Shown here: one piece after another, positions 19,792-28,014 of the stretch
How positions within the stretch are numbered: the first letter of the stretch is position 1
Layout: the number at the start of each line of letters is the position of its first letter
From: an uncultured Peptococcaceae bacterium
Lineage (GTDB): Bacteria; Bacillota; Peptococcia; Peptococcales; Peptococcaceae
Assembly (NCBI GenBank): GCA_934229395.1
Contig: CAKQDL010000006.1
Location: 1 to 56,768, forward strand
Length of the DNA: 56,768 bases
Direction: 5' to 3'
Made by a program: the position numbers and the translations under genes
The notes under the pieces: generated by a model
Database searches by the model: none
What the model was told of the DNA's origin: nothing
What the model saw: the letters and a program-made list of their open reading frames with translations, nothing else

Positions 19792-21679
19792 CCGCCATCG
19801 CCTCCTCTAAGAGTTCTGATTTTTCCTGCCACTCTAGCATAACATCTTCAAGCGCCTGATTGCTCTCATCCAAATTTCTTGCTAAGTCACTGTAATTGAT
19901 GCCTGGCTTATTTAATGAATCGTTCAATTCCTCTATGGTGGCCTCTAGCTCCATGATTTTTTCCTCAAGCTTTTCAACCTCTACCTTTAGCTTACTTTTG
20001 CTAAGGGAGGTTTTTTTCTTTTTAGGCTGAGGTGCCTTGGCTTCAATTTTCTTTTCTTCTTCCTTTTGGCTCAGAAGAAGCAAGAGCTCCTTTTTTTCCT
20101 TGTAGTACTGGTAATTGCCCAAATATGAGGTTAAGCCTTCACTTGTCATTTCCATGGTGCGGTCACACACAGAATTTAGGAGCTCACGATCGTGAGAAAC
20201 GACCAAAATAGCGCCTTGAAACTCTTGTAAGAAAGAAATGACGATTTCCTTCGATTCCATATCCAAATGGTTGGTCGGTTCGTCAAGAATAAGGAAGTTT
20301 GGCTCCGTAAAGAGCAATATCATAAAGGACAAGCGCACCTTTTCGCCACCCGACAAAAGCGAGATGCTGCGCTCCAAATCATCTTCTCGGAAGAGGTAAC
20401 GTGCCAACAAGGTCTTTGCTTCGCTTAGTTTCAGATCGCAGCTTTTTAAGGTTTGCTCGAGCACTGTGAGGCTTTCGTCCAAACACATTTGATGCTGATC
20501 AAAATATGCATAATGCACGCGATTCCCCAGCTTGACATGGCTGTCTTGTTCCTCTATGCCTTTCAAAAGAGCTTTTAAGAGCGTACTTTTACCAATGCCA
20601 TTTCTACCGATGATAGACACCTTTTCGTGGGCTTGAATGTCAAAATTGATGTTCTTGGCCAAAACCTTGCCTTGCACCTCGACTTGAACATCTTGAACAG
20701 TGAGAACAAAGCGCGCACTTTCACTGGCTTCGTAAGTCGCAAGCTTCATATTTGCTGTATCTGTTACGTCCGATATAAAGGTTTGACGCATGAGTTTTTT
20801 CTCACGCCCGCGCGCCTGCTTTGAATTAACCCCTGCGCGGTTGCGTCTAATATATTCTTCTTCCTTGGCAATCATCTTTTGTTGCTCGAGAAAATGCTTA
20901 TGCTGCAAAGCACGCTGGGTTTTCTTTTCTTCTTTGTATTTGAAAAAGCCCATTGGATAAACCGTCAGGCCCTTGTTTTCAAGGTCATACACATGGGTTA
21001 CAACGGCTTCTAAAAAATATTCATCGTGAGAAATAACCAAAAGGGTGCCTTTGTAATTTTTCAAAAAACCTTCTAGCCATTCAATAGCCGGCAAATCCAA
21101 GTGGTTGGTTGGTTCGTCCAAAAGTAAAAGCTCTGGATTGCGAGCCAATTGACGCGCGAGCATAATGCGTGTACGTTCTCCGCCACTGAAGCTTTCTACG
21201 CGTCTTTCTAAATCCTCTTCCTTGAATCCAAGACCCAAGACAATGCCTTTTACCTGACTTTCTACAGCATAGCCATTCATGGCCTCATATCTTTCTTGCT
21301 TATGTTGGTACTCATGCAAGAGCGCTTCTTGGCGCTTGGCGTCCGTTTCTGCAGAAATGTCTTCTTCCATAGCACGAATTTCGTGATACAAATCTAGGAT
21401 GTCCTCAAAAGCTTCAAGAATGACCTCGCGAATGGTCTTATCCAAATCCAAATTGACTTGCTGCGCCAAGTACCCAAAGGTCGCACCCTTTGCAAAGGAT
21501 AGGGTCCCAGCATCCAATTCCTCAAGGCCTGCAATGCACTTCATGAGCGTCGATTTGCCAGCGCCATTTGGCCCAACAAGACCGACACGGTCACCAGCAT
21601 TGATAGAAAAATTAATATTTGTGAAGATGGTGTTGGTGATGAAAATTTTCTCCAAACCATTTGCTTGTAGTATTGTCAT
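19784..21679 (-). CDS. ABC-F family ATPase (Uup/YdiF-like)
   Basis: 631 aa soluble protein with two ABC cassettes and no membrane segments, the ABC-F layout. Cassette 1 has Walker A GPNGAGKST and signature FSGGERTR. Cassette 2 has Walker A IGRNGIGKST and signature LSGGEKVR. Between them is the charged linker that reaches into the ribosome E site in this family. A C-terminal coiled coil (about 555-630) points to the Uup/YdiF branch. ABC-F proteins act on stalled or initiating ribosomes; some give antibiotic resistance, and nothing here shows that. The ATG at 21679 is chosen over an upstream GTG/TTG-type start at 21712 because AAGGAG lies just ahead of it and promoters lie immediately upstream. 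Confidence 0.92.
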   Translation of the reverse strand: MTILQANGLEKIFITNTIFTNINFSINAGDRVGLVGPNGAGKSTLMKCIAGLEELDAGTLSFAKGATFGYLAQQVNLDLDKTIREVILEAFEDILDLYHEIRAMEEDISAETDAKRQEALLHEYQHKQERYEAMNGYAVESQVKGIVLGLGFKEEDLERRVESFSGGERTRIMLARQLARNPELLLLDEPTNHLDLPAIEWLEGFLKNYKGTLLVISHDEYFLEAVVTHVYDLENKGLTVYPMGFFKYKEEKKTQRALQHKHFLEQQKMIAKEEEYIRRNRAGVNSKQARGREKKLMRQTFISDVTDTANMKLATYEASESARFVLTVQDVQVEVQGKVLAKNINFDIQAHEKVSIIGRNGIGKSTLLKALLKGIEEQDSHVKLGNRVHYAYFDQHQMCLDESLTVLEQTLKSCDLKLSEAKTLLARYLFREDDLERSISLLSGGEKVRLSFMILLFTEPNFLILDEPTNHLDMESKEIVISFLQEFQGAILVVSHDRELLNSVCDRTMEMTSEGLTSYLGNYQYYKEKKELLLLLSQKEEEKKIEAKAPQPKKKKTSLSKSKLKVEVEKLEEKIMELEATIEELNDSLNKPGINYSDLARNLDESNQALEDVMLEWQEKSELLEEAMAGE

Positions 21680-21710
21680 GCGGCTCTCCTTATGCAGCGC
21701 TAAAACGCGC

Positions 21711-21763
21711 ATTATACCATTTATTCAACATAATATTATCCCACGACTGGCCGTTTTCGTCAA
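21711..21763 (-). promoter_or_regulatory. Two candidate sigma-70-type promoters at the head of the 13-gene cluster
   Basis: Promoter 1: TTGACG (21758-21763 on the minus strand), 17-nt spacer, GATAAT (21735-21740). Promoter 2: an extended -10, TGGTATAAT (21711-21719), without a good -35. Both lie 30-85 nt upstream of the ABC-F start and are the only clear promoter-like signals seen before the cluster. Confidence 0.7.
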
Positions 21764-21803
21764 CACGGCGCACGCTGAATTCTCAGCACTGGTTTCTCTT
21801 CAA

Positions 21804-21837
21804 CAAAAAACAGACGTCAGGATATCCTAACGTCTGT
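21804..21837 (-). terminator. Terminator of the valS-tat cluster
   Basis: A 28-base near-perfect palindrome, ACAGACGT...ACGTCTGT (21810-21837) with AGGATATCCT at its centre. On the minus strand it is followed by six T residues. It lies just past the stop of the 71-aa ORF. Confidence 0.85.
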
Positions 21838-21844
21838 CCAATTG

Positions 21845-22060
21845 TTACACAGGTTGAACGATGATTTTTTTCAAGCTCTCGCGCTCAAGCTCAATTTGCG
21901 CATAGCCAAATTGCACCATGCTTTGCAAGGCTTTTTTCAAGACCACGGCACTCATACCTTTGTAGGCGCCGATTTCTTTAGACAACTCACCATCCACCAC
22001 TTCAACAATTTCATAAATAGCGCCTTCAATGCCTTGATCAAGGCTCACCGGCTTATTCAT
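21845..22060 (-). CDS. Unrecognised 71-aa protein
   Basis: I do not recognise a family. It begins MNKPVSLDQGIEGAIYEIVEVVDGELSKEIGAY in two consecutive helical-looking stretches, has no membrane segment or Cys, and ends with a basic/hydrophobic tail (SLKKIIVQPV). The central MSAVVLKKALQSMVQFGYAQIELER resembles a small winged-helix or helical module, but this is only an impression. Its start overlaps the PRC-barrel gene stop by 8 nt, so the two are probably translated together. It is the last gene before the terminator. Confidence 0.7.
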   Translation of the reverse strand: MNKPVSLDQGIEGAIYEIVEVVDGELSKEIGAYKGMSAVVLKKALQSMVQFGYAQIELERESLKKIIVQPV

Positions 22061-22949
22061 GGCTTGTCTCGCTTTTAATAGACACAGCTACACGATAGAG
22101 CTCAGCAACCTTACCATTTTCAACAATGCGCTTTACAACGCCTTCTGAAATCTCTTGCCCAGGAAGAATGATTGGTTGGTTTTTGTTGTCATACACAGCA
22201 GCACTTACGCTATAGCCTGTAAGATCACGCATGATGCTGCTCACTTCAGAATCCATCGTTGGATATTTTGCAGCTTCCGCTTGATCTTGAATGGTGTGCC
22301 AAGCATTTTTAACTTCGCGGCCTACTTTTTCTGTAAAAGCGCCCACCTCTTGGCTCAGCTCTTCCTTGTCGATTTGCTTCATGCGTTCACTAATCATACG
22401 ACCTGCTTCTGTTAAGCTTTCACCTAGGCGCTTTGCAAGGAGCATACTCATTTTCTTTACGTCATCGTTTTCTGCAGCATCGCCCTCTGTAATATAGGTG
22501 CCGTACTGCTTTTTATTCAAAAGAGCATCTGGCGCATTAAATACAATGGCTGCGCTACCAATTTTTTCAACAGCAGCAACATCAAGACCCAATTTATTGC
22601 CATCCTTCGTCAAATAGAGCTCGCTAAGAGCGCCACTTGCTGCGTCCCAAGAAAAATCTACCACACGACCCAAAAGCTTACCTTCATTGTCTAGGCAAGA
22701 AAGGCCCAAAAGCATTTTTTCTTCTGCTGGCAAAAAGCTTTCTAGCTTTGATACGACCACAGCCTGCTGATCCAAATCTGTTACGGCTTTATAGTCGCAA
22801 TAAGCCTTTTGATTCATAGCAAGCGCCACAACACTAAGAGGACTACCTTCAACCACAACGCCTTCAACTTTGCCAGAAAAATCGCCAGTTTCAAGGTTTA
22901 ATACTTCTTTGCCAACAAACTCTGATGCTAGTAAGGTTTGTTTAATCAT
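22053..22949 (-). CDS. PRC-barrel domain protein
   Basis: 298 aa, soluble. Two PRC-barrel-like segments are seen: residues ~5-75 (LLASEFVGKEVLNLETGDFSGKVEGVVV pattern) and ~80-150 (LSCLDNEGKLLGRVVDFSWD pattern). A helical Glu/Lys-rich region follows, and the C-terminal part ends with LPGQEISEGVVKRIVENGKVAEL. PRC-barrel proteins bind partners in processes from photosynthesis to RNA metabolism; no specific role can be assigned. It lies 15 nt after tatC, so a link with membrane or export functions is possible but not shown. Confidence 0.78.
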   Translation of the reverse strand: MIKQTLLASEFVGKEVLNLETGDFSGKVEGVVVEGSPLSVVALAMNQKAYCDYKAVTDLDQQAVVVSKLESFLPAEEKMLLGLSCLDNEGKLLGRVVDFSWDAASGALSELYLTKDGNKLGLDVAAVEKIGSAAIVFNAPDALLNKKQYGTYITEGDAAENDDVKKMSMLLAKRLGESLTEAGRMISERMKQIDKEELSQEVGAFTEKVGREVKNAWHTIQDQAEAAKYPTMDSEVSSIMRDLTGYSVSAAVYDNKNQPIILPGQEISEGVVKRIVENGKVAELYRVAVSIKSETSHE

Positions 22950-22964
22950 ACTTTGTCACCTCAT

Positions 22965-23711
22965 TTAAATACCATTTTCTGCTTTTTTCTTTTGTACCTT
23001 ACGATACACGCGCTTTGAAATAAAAATACTTATTTCGTACAAAACATACATCGGTAACGCTAAAAGAAGCTGGCTGATGACATCTGGTGGACTAAAAATA
23101 CCAGCTACAATGACAATAATTAAAATCATGTAGCGACGGTACTTAATCAGCTGATTCGGTGTCACCAATTCAAGCTTGGTTAAAAAGTACATAAGTATAG
23201 GAATTTCAAACACAATCCCAAAGGGAAGGAGAAATTTCCATACAAAATCCAAATAATTGCCCACGGTAATAAAGGCGTCAAAACCGCCACTAAAGCTAAA
23301 AAGCAAGGCGTTTAGTGCTACCTTTAGCACCGCAAAATAGGCAAAGCAAATACCTGCAACAAAGAGCACGATGAGCCAAAAAAGAATGCCAATAAACATT
23401 CTTTTTTCATTTTTATACAGCCCCGGCAAAATAAAGGACAGCAGCTGCCAAAGCACGACAGGGCTCGCGATAATGATTCCTGCCAAAACGGAAACCTTCA
23501 TATAAGCCATAAAGGCTTCGGCTACACTGGTAAATTTCAAATCAATGCTGTAAGCCGCAATGGGCTCTGTAATGAAATTCATAATCGGTTCGCGAACGAA
23601 GCCAAAACAGAGCATTGCGCTTACAAATACAGCCAAAAGGGAAATAAAGACAACGCGCCTAAGAGCTTTTAAATGCACAGACAGTGGTTGCTTATTTTCT
23701 TCAACAGACAC
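22965..23711 (-). CDS. tatC: Twin-arginine translocase subunit TatC
   Basis: 248 aa with six hydrophobic segments, the normal TatC topology. The N-terminus LSVHLKALRRVVFISLLAVF is the conserved region with the Arg residues that meets the twin-arginine signal, and later SFILPGLYKNEKR is the family's conserved first-periplasmic/cytoplasmic segment. The start is GTG at 23711, with a GGGGAAG-type site upstream. It follows two tatA-type genes in the same cluster, so a complete minimal Tat system is encoded. No Tat substrate is seen in the window. Confidence 0.94.
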   Translation of the reverse strand: MSVEENKQPLSVHLKALRRVVFISLLAVFVSAMLCFGFVREPIMNFITEPIAAYSIDLKFTSVAEAFMAYMKVSVLAGIIIASPVVLWQLLSFILPGLYKNEKRMFIGILFWLIVLFVAGICFAYFAVLKVALNALLFSFSGGFDAFITVGNYLDFVWKFLLPFGIVFEIPILMYFLTKLELVTPNQLIKYRRYMILIIVIVAGIFSPPDVISQLLLALPMYVLYEISIFISKRVYRKVQKKKAENGI

Positions 23712-23723
23712 GCGCTCTTCCCC

Positions 23724-24011
23724 CTATTTTTTGCCTTTATCAGAAAGGGACAAATCCTTTTTTAAATCATCGAGATCTTTTTTAAAGGCCTGTTCCTTTT
23801 CCTTTACCTGTGAAGACACTTCTGAGTAGCCAGTTTCTTTTTTGATTTCTTCAACCTCTTCTCTAAAGCCAGCGGTGGAGTCATTCATACTCTTTTTTAA
23901 ATCGTGCACCGTTTTTCCCAAGGCACGACCAATTTCCGGCATTTTATCAGGGCCAACAATCAAAAAGGCTACAATAAGAATAACTAGAATTTCGCCAATA
24001 CTTAAACCCAT
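23724..24011 (-). CDS. TatA/TatB-family protein (second copy)
   Basis: 95 aa. One N-terminal TM segment (IGEILVILIVAFLIVGPDK) is followed by an amphipathic helix (MPEIGRALGKTVHDLKKSM) and a long acidic/basic tail. In place of the TatA Phe-Gly hinge there is Val-Gly-Pro (VGPDKMPEIGRALG), and GP followed by a charged residue and P is closer to TatB-like proteins (FGPERLP). It may act as a TatB-like partner or a second TatA. It is placed between tatA and tatC. Confidence 0.85.
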   Translation of the reverse strand: MGLSIGEILVILIVAFLIVGPDKMPEIGRALGKTVHDLKKSMNDSTAGFREEVEEIKKETGYSEVSSQVKEKEQAFKKDLDDLKKDLSLSDKGKK

Positions 24012-24023
24012 GACCGTCTTTCC

Positions 24024-24227
24024 TTATTCTTTGTCTTTTTGAGCTTCATCAGTTGCTTCTGTTTTTTCTTTCTTTTGGTTTTTATCATCGTCCTTGTGAA
24101 TTTCTTCTTTGAATTCACGCACAGATTTACCCACAGATTTACCAAGGCCTGCAAGTCTTGTGGAGCCAAAAAGCACGACTACCACAACGAGGATGATGAT
24201 AATTTCACCCATACCTAATCCAAACAT
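24024..24227 (-). CDS. tatA: Twin-arginine translocase subunit TatA
   Basis: 67 aa, normal for TatA. A short TM (MGEIIIILVVVVVLFG), the Phe-Gly hinge, an amphipathic helix (STRLAGLGKSVGKSVREF) and a charged Lys/Glu/Asp tail are all in order. TatA oligomers form the protein-conducting element for folded proteins. It starts 18 nt after the valS stop, so it is probably co-transcribed with valS. Confidence 0.92.
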   Translation of the reverse strand: MFGLGMGEIIIILVVVVVLFGSTRLAGLGKSVGKSVREFKEEIHKDDDKNQKKEKTEATDEAQKDKE

Positions 24228-24245
24228 TTTTTCACCTCACAATGC

Positions 24246-26912
24246 TTAGTTTTCCAAGCTTTCTAAGAAAGCATAGCGTGTTTGAACAGCACTCAAGTCA
24301 AGCTTGTATGCTTCTACTTTATCTTTTTCTGCTTGTACAACATCTGCAGGAGCCTTTGCAACAAAGCCTTGGTTGGAAAGCTTTTTTTCTGCTCTGGTCA
24401 CTTCAGATTCAAGACGTGCTTCTTCCTTTTTAAGGCGAGCAAGCTCATCGGCGATATCTAGAACACCTTTGAGTGGCAAAATCACTTCAGCGCCGCGCAC
24501 CACAGTGGAAACGCTTTGCTTTTCGGCTTCGGTCATATCTTCAATAACATCAATTTGGTCGGCATAAGCCAAGGTGCCAAGCTGCATGCTGTAGGCTTCA
24601 ATAACAGCCTTTTGGATGTCATTGTGGCAATGAATTTGAAGAGCAGATTTTTTGCCTGTTGCAATGCCCATATCATGACGCAAGGAGCGGGTGCCCTTGA
24701 TGAGGTCCATAAGGAACTCGATGGCTTCATAAGATGCCTGATAATTGATGCCGCCAGCGTTTTCTGGCCAGCTTGCTACGATGATGGATTCACCTTCATG
24801 CGGAAGATGTTGCCAAATTTCTTCGGTTATAAATGGCATGATTGGGTGCAAGAGCACAACTGTTTCGCGAAGTACCCATGCAGCCACTTCTTGCGCGCTT
24901 TGCTTGCTTTCATCGCCCATACGACCATACAAGCGAGGCTTTACAAGCTCAATGTACCAATCGCAGAATTCATTCCAGATAAAGTCCTTGATGGTCTTCG
25001 CTGCTTCACCGTAATCGTAGTGATCGAGCTCAGAGGACATTTTTGCTGCCACTTCGTAGAAGCGGGTGATAATCCATTGGTCAATCATCTCGCTAGATGC
25101 TGGTGCATCCTTGCCAATAGTACCACTAAAGTCTTCGAGGTTCATAAGCACAAAGCGAGCAGCGTTCCAAAGCTTGTTGGTAAAGTTGCGGCTTGCTTCG
25201 ATCTTTTCTGGACGATAGCGTACGTCATTACCAGGGGTAACACCAGTAATCAAGGTCAAGCGCAAAGCATCTGCACCATATTTTTCAATTTCATCCAATG
25301 GATCAATACCATTGCCCAAGGACTTGCTCATCTTACGACCGAATTGGTCAAGAACTAGACCATGGATGAGCACATCCTTAAATGGGCGCTTATCGGTCAT
25401 CTTGAGAGCATCAAAAATCATACGTGCAACCCAGAAGAAGATGATATCGCGGCCAGTTACAAGCACATCTGTTGGATAAAACTTGGCAAGATCTTTGGCA
25501 TCAAGGTCTGGCCAGCCCATAACCTCAAATGGCCACAAGCCAGAGCTAAACCAAGTATCCAAAACGTCTGGATCTTGTTCGAGGTGGTTGGAGCCACATT
25601 TTGGGCAAACCGTTGGATTTTCATGGGTGCAGATGACTTCGCCACACTCTTCGCAATACCAAACAGGGATGCGGTGACCCCACCAAAGCTGACGAGAAAT
25701 GCACCAGTCACGAATGTTTTCCAACCAGCCAACGTAGATTTTTTCAAAACGTTCTGGTACAAATTGAATATCTTTGTCAAGAACAGCTTGAAGGGCTGGC
25801 TTTGCAAGAGGTTCCATACGTACGAACCATTGCTTGCTTACGCGTGGTTCAATAACAGTATGGCAGCGGTAGCAATGGCCAACGGCGTTCACGTAGTCTT
25901 CTCTGTGGTCAAAGAAGTCGGTGCCTTCAAGATCAGCAATAACCTGCTTGCGGCATTCAAAACGCTCGAGGCCTTCATACTTGCCAGCGTTGGCATTCAT
26001 AACACCCTTATCATCCATAACAACAACGTGCGGAAGATTGTGGCGTTGGCCCATTTCAAAGTCGTTGACATCGTGAGATGGAGTGATTTTTACACAACCA
26101 GTACCAAATTCCATATCAACGTAGTCATCGGCAATAACTGGAATTGGCTTGTTGATGATTGGAAGAATAACGTTTTTGCCAATAAATTGTGCAAAGCGTT
26201 CATCATCCGGATGTACGGCCACAGCAGTATCACCAAACATGGTTTCTGGACGGGTAGTAGCAATGGTGAGCTTCCCACTGCCATCTTCTAGTGGATAGTT
26301 GAGGTAGAAGAGTTCGCCTTGGTTTTCTTCGTGTTCTACTTCAATGTCCGAAATCGTGGTACCGCAATGTGGGCACCAGTTTACAATGTAATTGCCTTGA
26401 TAGATGAGGCCTTGTTCATACAAAGACACGAAGGCTTCACGTACAGCCTTGGAGCAGCCTTCATCCATGGTGAAGCGTTCACGATCCCAATCGCAGGATG
26501 CGCCAAGCTTACGAATTTGCTTGGTGATGGTGTTGCCATATTGGTTCTTCCAATCCCAGCAATGTTCCAAGAAAGCGTCGCGGCCGATTTCTTCGCGCAT
26601 AACGCCTTGGTCTCTGAGCATATTTTCAACCTTGGCTTGGGTAGCAATACCAGCATGGTCAGTGCCTGGTACCCAAAGGGTGCTGAAGCCTTTAAGACGC
26701 TTGTAGCGCACCAAAATATCCTGCATTGTGTTGTCCATGGCGTGACCCATGTGGAGCTTACCAGTAACGTTTGGTGGTGGCATTACAATAGAAAATGCCG
26801 GTTTGTTTTCGTCCTCAGATGGTGCGAATAAATGATTCTTTTCCCAGAAATCATACCATTTGGTTTCAATCATAGAAGAATCGTAGGTTTTTTCCAAATT
26901 TTCGATTGACAT
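24246..26912 (-). CDS. valS: Valyl-tRNA synthetase
   Basis: 888 aa class Ia synthetase. HIGH-type motif PPPNVTGKLHMGHAM (about residues 45-59), KMSKS motif GRKMSKSLGNG (about 530), and an editing domain between them. Cys pairs (NWCPHCG, CEECG with CPKCG) probably bind zinc. The C-terminal coiled-coil arm is present. A T-box leader lies directly upstream, so expression should rise when tRNA-Val is uncharged. The three Tat genes, the PRC-barrel gene and a 71-aa ORF follow at short spacing. Confidence 0.97.
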   Translation of the reverse strand: MSIENLEKTYDSSMIETKWYDFWEKNHLFAPSEDENKPAFSIVMPPPNVTGKLHMGHAMDNTMQDILVRYKRLKGFSTLWVPGTDHAGIATQAKVENMLRDQGVMREEIGRDAFLEHCWDWKNQYGNTITKQIRKLGASCDWDRERFTMDEGCSKAVREAFVSLYEQGLIYQGNYIVNWCPHCGTTISDIEVEHEENQGELFYLNYPLEDGSGKLTIATTRPETMFGDTAVAVHPDDERFAQFIGKNVILPIINKPIPVIADDYVDMEFGTGCVKITPSHDVNDFEMGQRHNLPHVVVMDDKGVMNANAGKYEGLERFECRKQVIADLEGTDFFDHREDYVNAVGHCYRCHTVIEPRVSKQWFVRMEPLAKPALQAVLDKDIQFVPERFEKIYVGWLENIRDWCISRQLWWGHRIPVWYCEECGEVICTHENPTVCPKCGSNHLEQDPDVLDTWFSSGLWPFEVMGWPDLDAKDLAKFYPTDVLVTGRDIIFFWVARMIFDALKMTDKRPFKDVLIHGLVLDQFGRKMSKSLGNGIDPLDEIEKYGADALRLTLITGVTPGNDVRYRPEKIEASRNFTNKLWNAARFVLMNLEDFSGTIGKDAPASSEMIDQWIITRFYEVAAKMSSELDHYDYGEAAKTIKDFIWNEFCDWYIELVKPRLYGRMGDESKQSAQEVAAWVLRETVVLLHPIMPFITEEIWQHLPHEGESIIVASWPENAGGINYQASYEAIEFLMDLIKGTRSLRHDMGIATGKKSALQIHCHNDIQKAVIEAYSMQLGTLAYADQIDVIEDMTEAEKQSVSTVVRGAEVILPLKGVLDIADELARLKKEEARLESEVTRAEKKLSNQGFVAKAPADVVQAEKDKVEAYKLDLSAVQTRYAFLESLEN

Positions 26913-26919
26913 AGCTTCC

Positions 26920-27140
26920 CTCCATAAATAAAAAAGCCGCCCCTATAAAAGGGCGACGTTAATCGCGGTACCACCTTTTTTCGACCCAAAAGGGCCCTCA
27001 AAATGCTTTAACGGACATTACGCGGGGATGACCCAGCCTCAAAAGCAACCTTCAAACGTTTGCCACAAATGACGCTTTCAGCCAAGGCATCACTCTCTGT
27101 TTTGCGCGCACGCTCTACTCCTCTTTATCAACGGCTATGT
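26920..27140 (-). promoter_or_regulatory. T-box leader of valS
   Basis: The T-box sequence AAAAAGGTGGTACCGCG is at 26964-26980 (minus strand). The terminator hairpin follows (CGCCCTTTTATAGGGGCG then T6, 26930-26955), and the leader carries an AGAGAG-type stem I element around 27095-27105. This is the classic tRNA-sensing layout: uncharged tRNA stabilises an antiterminator formed with the T-box. A GTT (Val) triplet in GAAGGTTGC near 27040-27050 is a candidate specifier; I could not fold it to confirm. Confidence 0.93.
26930..26955 (-). terminator. T-box leader terminator hairpin
   Basis: Minus-strand stem CGCCC(CTT)TTATAGGGGCG followed by GGCTTTTTTATTT. It ends the valS leader transcript when tRNA-Val is charged. 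The T-box bases that form the competing antiterminator lie just upstream. Confidence 0.88.
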
Positions 27141-27145
27141 TAATT

Positions 27146-27175
27146 ATAATAACAAAACCACAGGCAAAGCGTCAA
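27146..27175 (-). promoter_or_regulatory. Candidate promoter of the valS-tat transcript
   Basis: TTGACG (27170-27175, minus strand), 18-nt spacer, TATTAT (27146-27151). It sits immediately upstream of the T-box leader. Confidence 0.6.
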
Positions 27176-27229
27176 TATCATTTGCTAGCAATATTATGTA
27201 GAAACAGCCACAACAGCTAGAATTTGCTG

Positions 27230-27922
27230 TTAATCTTCCAAAATACGGCCGTCTGTAGAAATGGTCACCACCTGCCACGGAATCATTTTGCCGCTGTTTA
27301 CCAGCGCTTTTTTCACCGCATTTTCAATGCCGCCACAGCATGGCACTTCCATACGAACCACAGTCACGTTTTTTACATTGTGCAAGGTCAAAATTTCCGT
27401 AAGTTTTTCGCTATAATCCACCTGATCGAGCTTTGGGCAGCCGATAAGAGTCACGCGGCCCTTTATAAAATCCTCGTGGAAAGATGCATAAGCATAGGCT
27501 GTGCAATCGGCTGCAATCAAAAGCTTCGCATCGTCAAAAACGCCGGAATGGACGTTAGACAACTTAATTTGCACTGGCCATTGCCCAAGACGAGATACCG
27601 CCTTTGCGACTGGCACATCTACAGGGTTATGAGTGATGGTTCTTTCTGCACTTCCTGGGCAAGCACACGCAACGCCCTCTTTCTTTTTTTCCATATTTGC
27701 CTGCACAGCTGCTTCGTCATAGGCCAAGGCTTCGCGCTCTTCAAAGGAAATTGCACCTGTCGGACAGGCCGGCAAGCAATCACCCAAGCCATCGCAATAG
27801 TCATCGCGCAAAAGTTTGGCTTTGCCATCAATCATCCCAATGGCACCTTCGTGGCACGCCTTGGCACAAGCACCACAACCATTGCAGAGCGCCTCATCTA
27901 TTTTTACAATTCGTCTAATCAT
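27230..27922 (-). CDS. Double-cluster ferredoxin-like 4Fe-4S protein
   Basis: 230 aa. The N-terminus has a canonical 4Fe-4S motif CNGCGACAKAC (about residues 13-23), then a second Cys set CDGLGDCLPACP with wider spacing. Further Cys residues occur in CACPGS (about 85), LIAADCTAYAY, LIGCPKLD and VPCCGG, more than a plain ferredoxin needs. This architecture is a small family of unknown electron-transfer role, often seen near hybrid-cluster protein or Crp/Fnr regulators. Here it is divergent from a Crp/Fnr gene, which suggests redox-responsive control. AGGAGG precedes the start. Confidence 0.8.
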   Translation of the reverse strand: MIRRIVKIDEALCNGCGACAKACHEGAIGMIDGKAKLLRDDYCDGLGDCLPACPTGAISFEEREALAYDEAAVQANMEKKKEGVACACPGSAERTITHNPVDVPVAKAVSRLGQWPVQIKLSNVHSGVFDDAKLLIAADCTAYAYASFHEDFIKGRVTLIGCPKLDQVDYSEKLTEILTLHNVKNVTVVRMEVPCCGGIENAVKKALVNSGKMIPWQVVTISTDGRILED

Positions 27923-27975
27923 TATTTTTCCTCCTACAAGTTTGTTTTCTTGCTCTTATCATAGTATAGTTGACT

Positions 27976-27989
27976 TAACAATGATGTTA
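27976..27989. promoter_or_regulatory. Candidate Crp/Fnr-type operator
   Basis: Inverted repeat TAACA-ATGA-TGTTA in the 92-nt space between the divergent ferredoxin and Crp/Fnr genes. Five-base half-sites with a 4-nt spacer fit the FNR/CRP operator geometry. Candidate -10 elements (TATACT, TATGAT) for the ferredoxin gene lie on its ferredoxin side. Confidence 0.5.
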
Positions 27990-28014
27990 GATTTCCAACA
28001 AAGAAGGTGCTTTT

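Noticed and set aside
24516..26831. Three consecutive long plus-strand open frames (280, 309 and 170 codons) opposite valS
   Set aside because: valS is certain on the other strand. The frames lack ribosome binding sites and known motifs, and fit antisense codon-bias shadowing.
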